Assembly (NCBI GenBank): GCA_016184105.1 | Contig: JACPDI010000012.1 | Span: 72,506 to 136,505 of the forward strand | Direction: 5' to 3' | From: Acidobacteriota bacterium | Lineage (GTDB): Bacteria; Acidobacteriota; Vicinamibacteria; Vicinamibacterales; 2-12-FULL-66-21 | DNA length: 64,000 nt | Part shown: piece by piece, positions 30,757 to 38,074 of the stretch | Numbering within the stretch: position 1 is the first letter of the stretch | Layout of the letters: each line of letters starts with the position of its first letter | Translations under genes and position numbers: made by a program | Notes under the pieces: model-generated | The model's input: only the letters and a program-made list of their open reading frames with translations | Told to the model about the DNA's origin: nothing | Databases searched by the model: none

Positions 30757-31002
30757 TCAAACGCCAAAAATCGGACACAGTACCCAGCCAGGCGTCAATG
30801 TTTTGGCTCACAACGTCGCCTTCTGGCCCGTCGCTGCGCGTCTCTTCACAGAGTGGCACACCATATAAATCATTGTAAATTAAGTAGTTAGTGTCCTCTA
30901 TCGCCGGGCTTGGCTTTCGTTCTCTCTACGCTTGGGCTGCTGGTACCGCCGTTGCCATCACAGGGCTCGCCTCCGCCACGCGTGCCGCGGAGGAAGGAGA
31001 CC
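30757..31002. other. Intergenic leader before the sigma factor gene
   Basis: No credible gene. It contains an AT-rich segment (30861-30892, around ATATAAATCATTGTAAATTAAG) that probably holds the promoter, and ends with GGAGGAAGGAG just before the sigma factor ATG. A weak longer reading of the sigma gene from 30910 is not supported. Confidence 0.5.
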
Positions 31003-31929
31003 ATGGAGATGCACCGCCAGCCCCTGACCAGTCGAGAGTCCGACCGGATCGTCGCCGGCTTGCCTTTTGTCGAGTCGCTTGCCCGGCGTGTCGCCGCCTC
31101 GATGCCCCACTCGATCGACATCGGCGATCTGGTGCAGGACGGCATGATTGGTCTCATCGACGCCGCGCACCGTTTCGACGAGGACCGCGGCATCAAGTTC
31201 GAGACGTTTGCCGAGCGCCGCGTGCGCGGGGCGATGATCGACGCGCTGCGCCGCGAGGCCTGGCCCCGCGGCGTGCGCCGCGTCAGGCGTGAGCTGGAAG
31301 CCGCGCGCGAGCAGCTCCGCCGTGAGCTTGGCAGCGAGCCGAGCCTCGCCGACCTGGCGGCTCGAGTGGGTTCTGACGAGGCACGGCTCAACAGGACCAT
31401 CGTGCGCATCCACACGATCGAGTCCACTTCCCCGCTGTCGGCGGGCGAGCACCCGGATGCCGCCGCGCTGCCGCCCGTGCTGGTGCCGTCCGAGCCCCCT
31501 GCACCCGACAAGGCGTACGAAGTTTCCGAGGTGAAAGCGCGGATTCGGGCGGCGATCATGTCGCTGCCGCCGCGCGAGCGGAAGGTAGTCTCCCTCTACT
31601 ACTTCGGCGAGGTCACGATGAAGCAGATTGGCGCGGAGATCGGTGTCAACGAATCGCGCGTCTCCCAGCTTCACGCGCGCGCCATCCAGCGGCTGCGCAA
31701 GGCGCTCGGCGCCGAAGGCGCGAGCGGCCAGCAGGCCCGCGGCGACGTCGTGGAAATCGGGGCGGTCCTGAAGATGGCGAAGGCCAGCCTGGCGCCGAGG
31801 AAAGATGCTGCGAGCGCCGACCACGGGGGCCGGGGCGTGGTGCTGAACTACACGCGACCCCAGGTGGCGCGGCGCGCCGCCGGCCGCGTCACGCCACAAT
31901 ACCCTGCGCCACGCGCAGCAGCTCGCTGA
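31003..31929 (+). CDS. RNA polymerase sigma factor, FliA/WhiG (sigma-28) type
   Basis: 308 residues from ATG 31003, preceded by an excellent ribosome-binding site. Region 2 (LVQDGMIGLIDAAHRFDEDRGIKFETFAERRVRGAMIDALR) matches sigma-28; region 3 follows (LGSEPSLADLAARVGSDEARL). Region 4 is near the end (LPPRERKVVSLYYFGEVTMKQIGAEIGVNESRVSQLHARAIQRL). About 50 extra residues follow region 4. No flagellar gene is in the window, so it may direct motility, development or stress genes. Its 3' end overlaps the hybrid kinase tail to tail. Confidence 0.93.
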   Translation: MEMHRQPLTSRESDRIVAGLPFVESLARRVAASMPHSIDIGDLVQDGMIGLIDAAHRFDEDRGIKFETFAERRVRGAMIDALRREAWPRGVRRVRRELEAAREQLRRELGSEPSLADLAARVGSDEARLNRTIVRIHTIESTSPLSAGEHPDAAALPPVLVPSEPPAPDKAYEVSEVKARIRAAIMSLPPRERKVVSLYYFGEVTMKQIGAEIGVNESRVSQLHARAIQRLRKALGAEGASGQQARGDVVEIGAVLKMAKASLAPRKDAASADHGGRGVVLNYTRPQVARRAAGRVTPQYPAPRAAAR

Positions 31930-33451
31930 GGCGGAACGGCTTGGCGAGCCACCGGCAACCCGTTTCCTCCAGGAAGCGCTCGGCCTCGGTTCCGGCCACG
32001 TCGCCCGTCATGAAGATGATTCGCTGGGCGAGGCCGGGTGCTCCCTCGACAGCCATTCGATAGAACGCCATCCCGTCCACGCGCGGCATCTTCAGGTCGC
32101 ACACGATCACGTCGTAGGCGCGCTCGCGAACACGCGCGAGCGCCTCTTCGCCGTCACCGGCGCGATCCACTGTAAACCCGGCGTCGGCGAGCGCCTCGGC
32201 GACGGCGGTTGCCAGGGCGCTCTCGTCTTCGACCACCAGCGCCAGCGATCCGGACGTGACCGGGCCGGTGGCTCCGGGCGCGTCCGAGCGCGTCTTCATC
32301 GCACCGACCCCGGCGGGCACTTCCACGGTGAACGTGGCGCCCCGCCCCTCGTTCGACGTGACGCGAATCTCCCCGCCGTGCTCCTGCACGATGGCATATG
32401 CCACCGTCAGGCCCAGCCCCGTTCCCTTGCCGACCTCCTTGGTGGTGAAGAACGGGTCGAAGATCTTTGTCTGCACATCGTCCGGCACGCCCGGGCCATC
32501 GTCACTGACCTCGAGAATCACGACGTCGCGCTCGTTGTCGTACCAGGTGCGGACGATCAGCGAGCCGCGGCCGTTCGCCGCCAGCATGGCCTGCTCCGCG
32601 TTGATCACGAGGTTGAGGAGCACCTGCTGGATCTGGTGGGGGTCGGCGAAGACTTGCGGCAGCCCCGCCGCCAGCGCCTCGATCGTGCCGATGTTCGACA
32701 CGCGCTGATCGTAGGCGCGCAACGCGAGCGTCTCGCGGACAACGGCGTTCAGGTCGACCATCGTGCGCGTCGTGTGCCGCTTGCGCGCGAACGTCAGCAG
32801 GTTGCGCACGATTCGCGCGGCGCGCTCCGACTGCTGCAGGATCGTGTCGAGCCCGCGGCGTGTATCGTCTGACACGTCGTGTTTTGCGAGCCGTTCAGCC
32901 CACGTGAGGATCGTGGCGAGCGGGTTGTTCAGCTCGTGTGCGACGCCGGAAATCGTCTGGCCGAGAGCGGCCATCTTCTCGGCTTGCAGCAACTGGTGGT
33001 AAAGGTCTCGCGCCTGCATCTCGAGCCGCTTGCGCTCGCTCACGTCGCGCATGAGGCTCGCCACGTGCAGCCCGCCGTCGGCGTGCGCGTCGGCATGGGC
33101 GGTGACCTCGGCCCACATGGGGCTGCCGTCGGCGCGCCGCAGTCGCAGCAGGTAATCCGTGACCGACCCGTCGCGTTGCAGGCGCGAGAAGAAAGCCTCG
33201 CGGGCCTGCGGATCGGAAAAGCGATCGGGATCGAATGGGCGCGGCGCGTCGGTCGCCGGATCGGCGGGGAACCCGAACATGAGCCGGAGGTGCGCGTTGG
33301 CCGCGATCGTCTCGGACGCCGCGGCCCCGTCCGGCGAGACGCGGCCGATGTACACGCCTTCGTGGACCGACTCGAACAGCCGCTGGTACGCGTCGGCAGA
33401 CGATGGGGAGGATGGAGACTCGCGCCGCCTCACGCGGGCGGATTGTACCAT
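31889..33451 (-). CDS. Hybrid histidine kinase (PAS-HisKA-HATPase-receiver)
   Basis: 520 residues. PAS domain (about 20-140, with GVYIGRVSPDG and DVSERKRLE), H-box SGVAHELNNPLATILTWAERL near 168, N-box LLNLVINAEQA, and ATP-binding G boxes DDGPGVP and GKGTGLGLT. A C-terminal receiver follows (LALVVEDES, Asp in DVIVCDLKMPRVDG, Lys in RWLAKPF). No transmembrane helix, so a cytosolic sensor. It overlaps the 3' end of the sigma factor gene by 41 bases on the opposite strand and is divergent from the SDR gene. Confidence 0.94.
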   Translation of the reverse strand: MVQSARVRRRESPSSPSSADAYQRLFESVHEGVYIGRVSPDGAAASETIAANAHLRLMFGFPADPATDAPRPFDPDRFSDPQAREAFFSRLQRDGSVTDYLLRLRRADGSPMWAEVTAHADAHADGGLHVASLMRDVSERKRLEMQARDLYHQLLQAEKMAALGQTISGVAHELNNPLATILTWAERLAKHDVSDDTRRGLDTILQQSERAARIVRNLLTFARKRHTTRTMVDLNAVVRETLALRAYDQRVSNIGTIEALAAGLPQVFADPHQIQQVLLNLVINAEQAMLAANGRGSLIVRTWYDNERDVVILEVSDDGPGVPDDVQTKIFDPFFTTKEVGKGTGLGLTVAYAIVQEHGGEIRVTSNEGRGATFTVEVPAGVGAMKTRSDAPGATGPVTSGSLALVVEDESALATAVAEALADAGFTVDRAGDGEEALARVRERAYDVIVCDLKMPRVDGMAFYRMAVEGAPGLAQRIIFMTGDVAGTEAERFLEETGCRWLAKPFRLSELLRVAQGIVA

Positions 33452-33471
33452 CCGGCTGATAGACTTCGCCC

Positions 33472-34263
33472 ATGTTCGACAAGAACCTGCTGAAGGGGCG
33501 CGTCGCGATTGTCACGGGGGGCGGGACCGGAATCGGCGAGGCCATCGCGACAGGGCTTGCGTCGGTCGGATGCCGCGTGGTCATCGCCAGCCGCAACGCG
33601 GAGCATCTCGAGGCCGGCGTGGCCGCGGTGCAGCGGTCGGGTCAGGAGGCCAGCGCGTTCCAGGTGGACGTCCGCGATCCGGAACAGGTGGACGCCATGG
33701 TCGCGCACGCCGTCCGCACGTTCGGTCGCGCCGACATCCTCGTGAACAACGCCGCGGGCAACTTCGTCTGCCGTGCGGAAGAGCTTTCACCGAACGGCTG
33801 GAATGCGGTGATCAGCATCGTGCTGAACGGCAGCTTCTACTGCGCGAGGGCGTTTGGCCGTCACCTCATCTCGCGAGGGCAGGACGGGGCGATCGTCTCG
33901 GTGCTCGCCAATTACGTGTGGACCGGCAGCCCCGGCACGATTCACTCGGCGGCGGCAAAGGCCGGAGTGATGTCGATGACGCAGACGCTGGCCGTCGAAT
34001 GGGCGCAACACCGGATCCGCGTCAACGCGGTCGCGCCCGGGCCAATCGAATCACCTGGCGCCGCGCGGCAGTTGTGGAGCACGCCCGCAGCGGTGGAAAG
34101 GATCACGCGCGCCGTGCCCCTGGGGAGATGGGGGCGTCCATCCGAGGTCGCCGACGCCGTCACCTTCCTCGCGTCGCCGTTGGCCGGGTTCATCACTGGA
34201 GAAACGCTCACCGTCGATGGCGGGAACTGGATGGGCAGAGGGCCGTACGGATTCCTCGAGTAG
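33472..34263 (+). CDS. Short-chain dehydrogenase/reductase, 2,4-dienoyl-CoA reductase-like
   Basis: 263 residues. NAD(P)-binding TGGGTGIG near 16 and NNAAGNF near 92 are intact. The active-site region reads HSAAAKAGVMSMTQTLAVEW: the Lys is present but the classical Tyr of Y-x-x-x-K is His. This pattern and the NNAAGNF motif resemble peroxisomal/mitochondrial-type 2,4-dienoyl-CoA reductases, which lack the canonical Tyr and reduce dienoyl-CoA in unsaturated fatty acid oxidation. No beta-oxidation neighbour confirms it. Confidence 0.82.
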   Translation: MFDKNLLKGRVAIVTGGGTGIGEAIATGLASVGCRVVIASRNAEHLEAGVAAVQRSGQEASAFQVDVRDPEQVDAMVAHAVRTFGRADILVNNAAGNFVCRAEELSPNGWNAVISIVLNGSFYCARAFGRHLISRGQDGAIVSVLANYVWTGSPGTIHSAAAKAGVMSMTQTLAVEWAQHRIRVNAVAPGPIESPGAARQLWSTPAAVERITRAVPLGRWGRPSEVADAVTFLASPLAGFITGETLTVDGGNWMGRGPYGFLE

Positions 34264-34386
34264 CGAGGCATTTCTCGGATTACAACATCAATAATATCAA
34301 TTGTTTAGCTCATCACGACTGCACTGTTGGCGCACGCGCTTGGTGGGCGTCAATATTTCGATCTGTTTCTGAAGTATTATTCATAT

Positions 34387-34881
34387 ATGAGGGCAATAAA
34401 CAGAATAAAAGACGATATAGATATTAAAATTCTGAATTATCTTCAGATAAATGCCCGCATTTCAAACGTCGAAATCGCCAGGAAGGTGGGGCTTGCGCCC
34501 TCAGCGGTGTTGGAGCGCATCCGGAAGCTGGAGCAGGGCGGGGCGATTCGCGGCTACGTGGCGCTCATAGACCCCGGAGTGGTTGGCCAGCGGATGCTGG
34601 CGTTCATTGCCGTGCAGACGTCGGATCTTCCCGGCGAGGAGCGGATCGCGCGGACGCTCGCGCGCATGCCGGAAGCGCTGGAGGTGCATCACGTCGCGGG
34701 CGAGGACTGTTTCCTCGTGAAGGTACGCGCGCGCGACGCGGAGCACATCGGCGAGCTGCTGAAGAAGAAGATCGGCCGCATTCCGGGCGTGCGCTCCACG
34801 CGCACGACCATCGTGCTCGGGACCGAGAAAGAGACGCCGATTCTGCCGATGGAAGCGGGCGGCGAAGAGACTGCGCCGTGA
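34387..34881 (+). CDS. Lrp/AsnC family transcriptional regulator
   Basis: 164 residues from ATG 34387. N-terminal HTH: DDIDIKILNYLQINARISNVEIARKVGLAPSAVLERIRKLEQGGAIRGY. C-terminal RAM ligand domain: MLAFIAVQTSD through FLVKVRARDAEHIGELL and TTIVLGTEKET. Such regulators sense amino acids. The stop overlaps the exporter gene (GTGA), so it probably controls that exporter in response to an amino acid. The first 60 bases are markedly AT-rich compared with the rest of the gene. Confidence 0.92.
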   Translation: MRAINRIKDDIDIKILNYLQINARISNVEIARKVGLAPSAVLERIRKLEQGGAIRGYVALIDPGVVGQRMLAFIAVQTSDLPGEERIARTLARMPEALEVHHVAGEDCFLVKVRARDAEHIGELLKKKIGRIPGVRSTRTTIVLGTEKETPILPMEAGGEETAP

Positions 34882-35816
34882 GCCCGCACGGATTGTCGCA
34901 GCGGCAGAAGGCGATCGGCGCGTTCCTGGCGGTCTGCCTGATCTGGGGCACCACGTACCTGGCCATCAGGGTCACGCTCGAGACGATGCCGCCGTTCCTG
35001 ATGGCGGGTCTGCGCTTCACGCTCGCCGGCGCGCTCTTCGCGGCGGGGCTCGCATCTCGAGGCCGCGGCCTGCCGGCGGTCCGCTTCTGGTGGCCCCTCA
35101 CCGTCATGTCTTTTCTGCTGCTCGTGCTCGGCAATGGCGGCGTAGTGTGGGCCGAGCAATACGTCACCAGCGGTATGACGGCGGTGATCGTCGCCTCGAA
35201 TCCCTACTGGATGGTTGGTGTCGAAGCGCTGGCGGGAGGCGACCGCATCACCGGGCGCGCGCTCCTGGGCTTGACGATCGGCTTCAGCGGCATCGTGCTG
35301 CTCGTCTGGCCGGAGCTCGGTGGTGGCGGCGCAACGGCGAGCGGATTCGTGGCGGGGATCGTCGCGCTGCAGATCGCGTGCGCCGGCTGGGCGTGGGGAT
35401 CGTCCTGGTCGAAGCGCCACACCCAGGATCAGGATGTCTTCACGACGACGGCGCTGCAGATGCTGCTTGCGGGCGTGATGCTGCTTGCCGTGGGTACGGC
35501 GCTGGGCGAATGGAAGGATCTGCGGTTTTCCGCGCGAAGCGTGACGGCATTTTTCTACCTGGCAACCGTCGGGGCGATCGGCGGCTTCGCGGCCTACGCA
35601 TACGCCCTGAAGCACCTGCCCATGGCACTGGTTTCGCTATACGCCTACATCAACCCGATCATCGCCGTGGCGCTCGGCATGCTTCTCCTGGGAGAGCCGT
35701 TCAGCGCCCGCGCGGGAGCGGCGGCCGCAATCGTCCTGGCAGGCGTGGCGTTCGTCCGCACGCCCGCGCTCGAGGAACGGGTTCCGGAAACCGCTAGAAT
35801 GAACCGGTCACGATGA
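34878..35816 (+). CDS. EamA/DMT family exporter (RhtA-like)
   Basis: 312 residues with about ten membrane helices in two EamA repeats: IGAFLAVCLIWGTTYLAIRVTL with MPPFLMAGLRFTLAG in the first; YLATVGAIGGFAAYAYALKHLPMALVSLYAYINPIIAVALG in the second. The family exports amino acids and metabolites. GTG start overlaps the Lrp regulator by four bases, supporting an amino acid exporter under Lrp control. The C-terminus overlaps the next gene by four bases. Confidence 0.9.
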   Translation: MSPHGLSQRQKAIGAFLAVCLIWGTTYLAIRVTLETMPPFLMAGLRFTLAGALFAAGLASRGRGLPAVRFWWPLTVMSFLLLVLGNGGVVWAEQYVTSGMTAVIVASNPYWMVGVEALAGGDRITGRALLGLTIGFSGIVLLVWPELGGGGATASGFVAGIVALQIACAGWAWGSSWSKRHTQDQDVFTTTALQMLLAGVMLLAVGTALGEWKDLRFSARSVTAFFYLATVGAIGGFAAYAYALKHLPMALVSLYAYINPIIAVALGMLLLGEPFSARAGAAAAIVLAGVAFVRTPALEERVPETARMNRSR

Positions 35817-36769
35817 ACAGGCTTCCACGAATCATGGACCTCGGCGCCGGATCGGCGGGCTGGGGCTTCTACCTGTGTGCCCGCAAGGAGCTGCGCTCGG
35901 GGCGGAGCGGAGACTTTCTCTCGGTCGTCTTGCAGGACAACTCCGGGCAGATCACCGCGAAAGTCTTCCAGGATGTTGACGTCCTGCGCGGGGAGTTCGA
36001 TGCCGGCGAGTTCGTCAAGGTCCTGGGGCGGGGGAGCGTGTACAACCAGCGGCTCGAGCTCGTTCTGGACAAGATCCGTCGCGTGCAGGAGCGCGACCGC
36101 AGCGATGGTTTCCGCGAAGAGGACTGCATCCCCTGCGCGCCGCGCCCGATCGAGGAGATGTGGGGGGAGCTCGAGGCGCTTGTCGCGCGGGAAGCCCGGA
36201 ACCCATGGGTGCGCGAGCTGCTCTCACGGGTCCTGGCGAAGTACGGCGAACGGCTGCGCGTATGGCCGGCGGCGCAGATGGTGCACCACGCCTATCGCGG
36301 CGGGCTGCTCGAGCACGTGTTGAAGATGGCGGAGGTCGCCGTGCCGCTCGCGCGGGCCTACGGCGCCGATGCGGATCTCGTGCTCGCCGGCGCGTTGCTG
36401 CACGACATCGGCAAGCTGGAGGAGCTCGACTACGAGTGCGTGGCGCAGTACTCCACCGCGGGGAACCTCCTGGGGCACATCACGCTCGGCGCGCAGATCG
36501 TCCGCGATGAAGCGTCTCGGATCGAGGGCTTCCCCGAGGCACTCATCGTCCAGATTTCACACCTGGTGCTGTCGCACCACGGTTCGAAGGAATTCGGCTC
36601 ACCCGTCGAGCCGATGACCGTCGAGGCCTTCATCCTGGCGGCGGTCGACGACCTGGACGCCAAGATTCACCAGGTGCGCCGGCACGTCGCCGAGGACGAA
36701 GGCGAGGGGGATTTCACCGGCTATCACCCCCGCCTCAGGCGTGTGCTCTTCAAACCGTCCGGCCGCTGA
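35813..36769 (+). CDS. 3'-5' exoribonuclease YhaM-like (OB-fold plus HD domain)
   Basis: 318 residues. The N-terminal OB-fold (FLSVVLQDNSGQITAKVFQDVD, residues about 38-95) is followed by a linker and an HD phosphohydrolase domain. The HD motif is LLHDIGKLEEL near 198, with metal ligands HHAYRGGLLEHVLKM near 160 and LSHHG near 258. This OB-HD architecture is that of YhaM/CBF1. It trims RNA or single-stranded DNA ends. It is translationally coupled to the exporter. Confidence 0.88.
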   Translation: MNRLPRIMDLGAGSAGWGFYLCARKELRSGRSGDFLSVVLQDNSGQITAKVFQDVDVLRGEFDAGEFVKVLGRGSVYNQRLELVLDKIRRVQERDRSDGFREEDCIPCAPRPIEEMWGELEALVAREARNPWVRELLSRVLAKYGERLRVWPAAQMVHHAYRGGLLEHVLKMAEVAVPLARAYGADADLVLAGALLHDIGKLEELDYECVAQYSTAGNLLGHITLGAQIVRDEASRIEGFPEALIVQISHLVLSHHGSKEFGSPVEPMTVEAFILAAVDDLDAKIHQVRRHVAEDEGEGDFTGYHPRLRRVLFKPSGR

Positions 36770-36896
36770 TCAGGCGCACGAGGAACAGGATCACGGCGAT
36801 CACCAGGAGAACCCAGATGAAGTTCCCCAGGGTGTAGCCACTGACCATCCCCAGCAACCAGAGCACGATGAGGATGATCGCAATCGTTTCGAGCAT
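36750..36896 (-). CDS. lmo0937-family tiny membrane protein
   Basis: 48 residues, too short for most gene callers. Translation begins MLETIAIILIVLWLLGMVSG, continues YTLGNFIWVLLVIAVILFL and ends VRLISGRTV. This matches the lmo0937 pattern of two membrane helices separated by a Gly-Tyr-Thr-Leu-Gly turn. A good Shine-Dalgarno (AGAGGAG) precedes the ATG on the minus strand. Function unknown; often stress-induced. It overlaps the yhaM-like gene end by 20 bases and abuts the start of the divergent next gene. Confidence 0.85.
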   Translation of the reverse strand: MLETIAIILIVLWLLGMVSGYTLGNFIWVLLVIAVILFLVRLISGRTV

Positions 36897-37596
36897 GGTT
36901 TCGCTCCTCTCGCCTCAGCCGAAGTGCAACGGGAGTGCCACGGGAGCGCGACGCGCAACCATTCGCGCGCTAGTTGCAGTCGCCGCAGGCGTTATCGCGC
37001 TCGGTGGTCGCGCTTCGGCGCAACAAGCTCAGCGGGCAAGTGGGAACTCGGAAGGCCATCCAGTCGTACGCACGTTGACGTTTCTCGGCGGTGGAGCGAC
37101 CGGACTGGGTCTGCACGAGGGAGCGCACGTGGCGTTCGACCTGGCGTTCGGCGCGCGCCCCGGTGTGAAGCGCGTGGACTATCTGGGGATTCCGTTCTTC
37201 GCCGTGACGCACCACCCGGTGTCGCGGCGCCGCGAGTTCACGATTTCCTCCGCAGGATTCTGGGCGCAGCACGCGACGAGCGAGTGGCTCCTCACCACGC
37301 GCCCCAATATCCGGCGCGCGCGTGCGCCGTTTGCCAAAGGCCTCCTAGCATTCAACGTGCTGGCGTCGGTGGCGTACGGAGGCGCTGCGCTGACGCGGAC
37401 CGGCCCCGCTGAACGCGACACGCGAGGCCTGGCGGCGAGCTTCGGCCCGCGAGGCATGGACGAACGGTGGGCGGGAGTCCTGGTGCTTGCCCCCGCCGCT
37501 CTCGACGCGTACCGGTATTTCTCGCCCGACGCGAAATGGGCCGCATGGGCCTCGCGGGCGGTGAAGGTGGGAATGGTGCTGATGGTGATGCGGTAG
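36895..37596 (+). CDS. Exported or membrane protein with an HEGAH motif, unknown function
   Basis: 233 residues if begun at ATG 36895; the start is uncertain since it overlaps the divergent lmo0937 start and no good ribosome-binding site is visible. A signal-like segment (ALVAVAAGVIALGGRASA) precedes GLGLHEGAHVAFDLAFGARPG, whose HEGAH fits a zinc HExxH motif. Hydrophobic stretches follow (GLLAFNVLASVAYGGAAL, VLVLAPAALDAYRYF). It could be a degenerate membrane metalloprotease-like protein, but no second metal-ligand motif is evident. Function not assigned. Confidence 0.65.
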   Translation: MVSLLSPQPKCNGSATGARRATIRALVAVAAGVIALGGRASAQQAQRASGNSEGHPVVRTLTFLGGGATGLGLHEGAHVAFDLAFGARPGVKRVDYLGIPFFAVTHHPVSRRREFTISSAGFWAQHATSEWLLTTRPNIRRARAPFAKGLLAFNVLASVAYGGAALTRTGPAERDTRGLAASFGPRGMDERWAGVLVLAPAALDAYRYFSPDAKWAAWASRAVKVGMVLMVMR

Positions 37597-38043
37597 TCAG
37601 GCGCGCGGGCCGAGCGCGAAGGTCATGGTGCCTTCCACCGCAACCTTCCCGTTCACGCGCGCCACCCCGCGAAGCACGCCCATCCGGCTGCGCAGGCGCC
37701 GGACGGTCGCCTCGATGACGACAACGTCCCCCGGATGCACGGGGCGCCGGTAGCGCACCCGCTGAATCCCCATGAAGAGCGCGAGCTTCTCGCGATTTTC
37801 CGGCTTCGCCAGGATCATGATCGCGCCGACCTGCGCCACCGCCTCGGTGAGAATGGTCGGCGGCAGCACGGGACGGCCCGGCCCCACGTGCGACAGGTAC
37901 CGTTCGTTCATCGAGACGCTCTTGATGCCGACGATGCGCTTGTCGGGTTCGAGCTCGATGATGCGATCGACGAGCAGGAAGGGATAGCGATGGGGCAGGA
38001 TGCGCTCGATCGCGGAGTAGTCCAGGGGCAGCGTCAGGTCCAT
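37597..38043 (-). CDS. fabZ: 3-hydroxyacyl-ACP dehydratase FabZ
   Basis: 148 residues from ATG 38043; an upstream in-frame ATG at 38067 adds eight residues. The hotdog-fold signature IERILPHRYPFLLVDRI carries the catalytic His, and the central helix LPPTILTEAVAQVGAIM carries the catalytic Glu. It dehydrates 3-hydroxyacyl-ACP in fatty acid synthesis. The usual lpxA/lpxD neighbours are absent. It is divergent from the GAF-SpoIIE gene with almost no spacer. Confidence 0.9.
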   Translation of the reverse strand: MDLTLPLDYSAIERILPHRYPFLLVDRIIELEPDKRIVGIKSVSMNERYLSHVGPGRPVLPPTILTEAVAQVGAIMILAKPENREKLALFMGIQRVRYRRPVHPGDVVVIEATVRRLRSRMGVLRGVARVNGKVAVEGTMTFALGPRA

Positions 38044-38057
38044 GGCCAAATCCTGAG

Positions 38058-38063
38058 TATAAT
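38058..38063 (+). promoter_or_regulatory. Consensus -10 box just upstream of the GAF-SpoIIE gene
   Basis: TATAAT at 38058-38063, only 11 bases before the ATG at 38075. If used, the transcript would begin a few bases before the start codon, giving a near-leaderless mRNA. It lies inside the longer reading of fabZ on the other strand. Confidence 0.4.
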
Positions 38064-38074
38064 TCATCTTTTTG

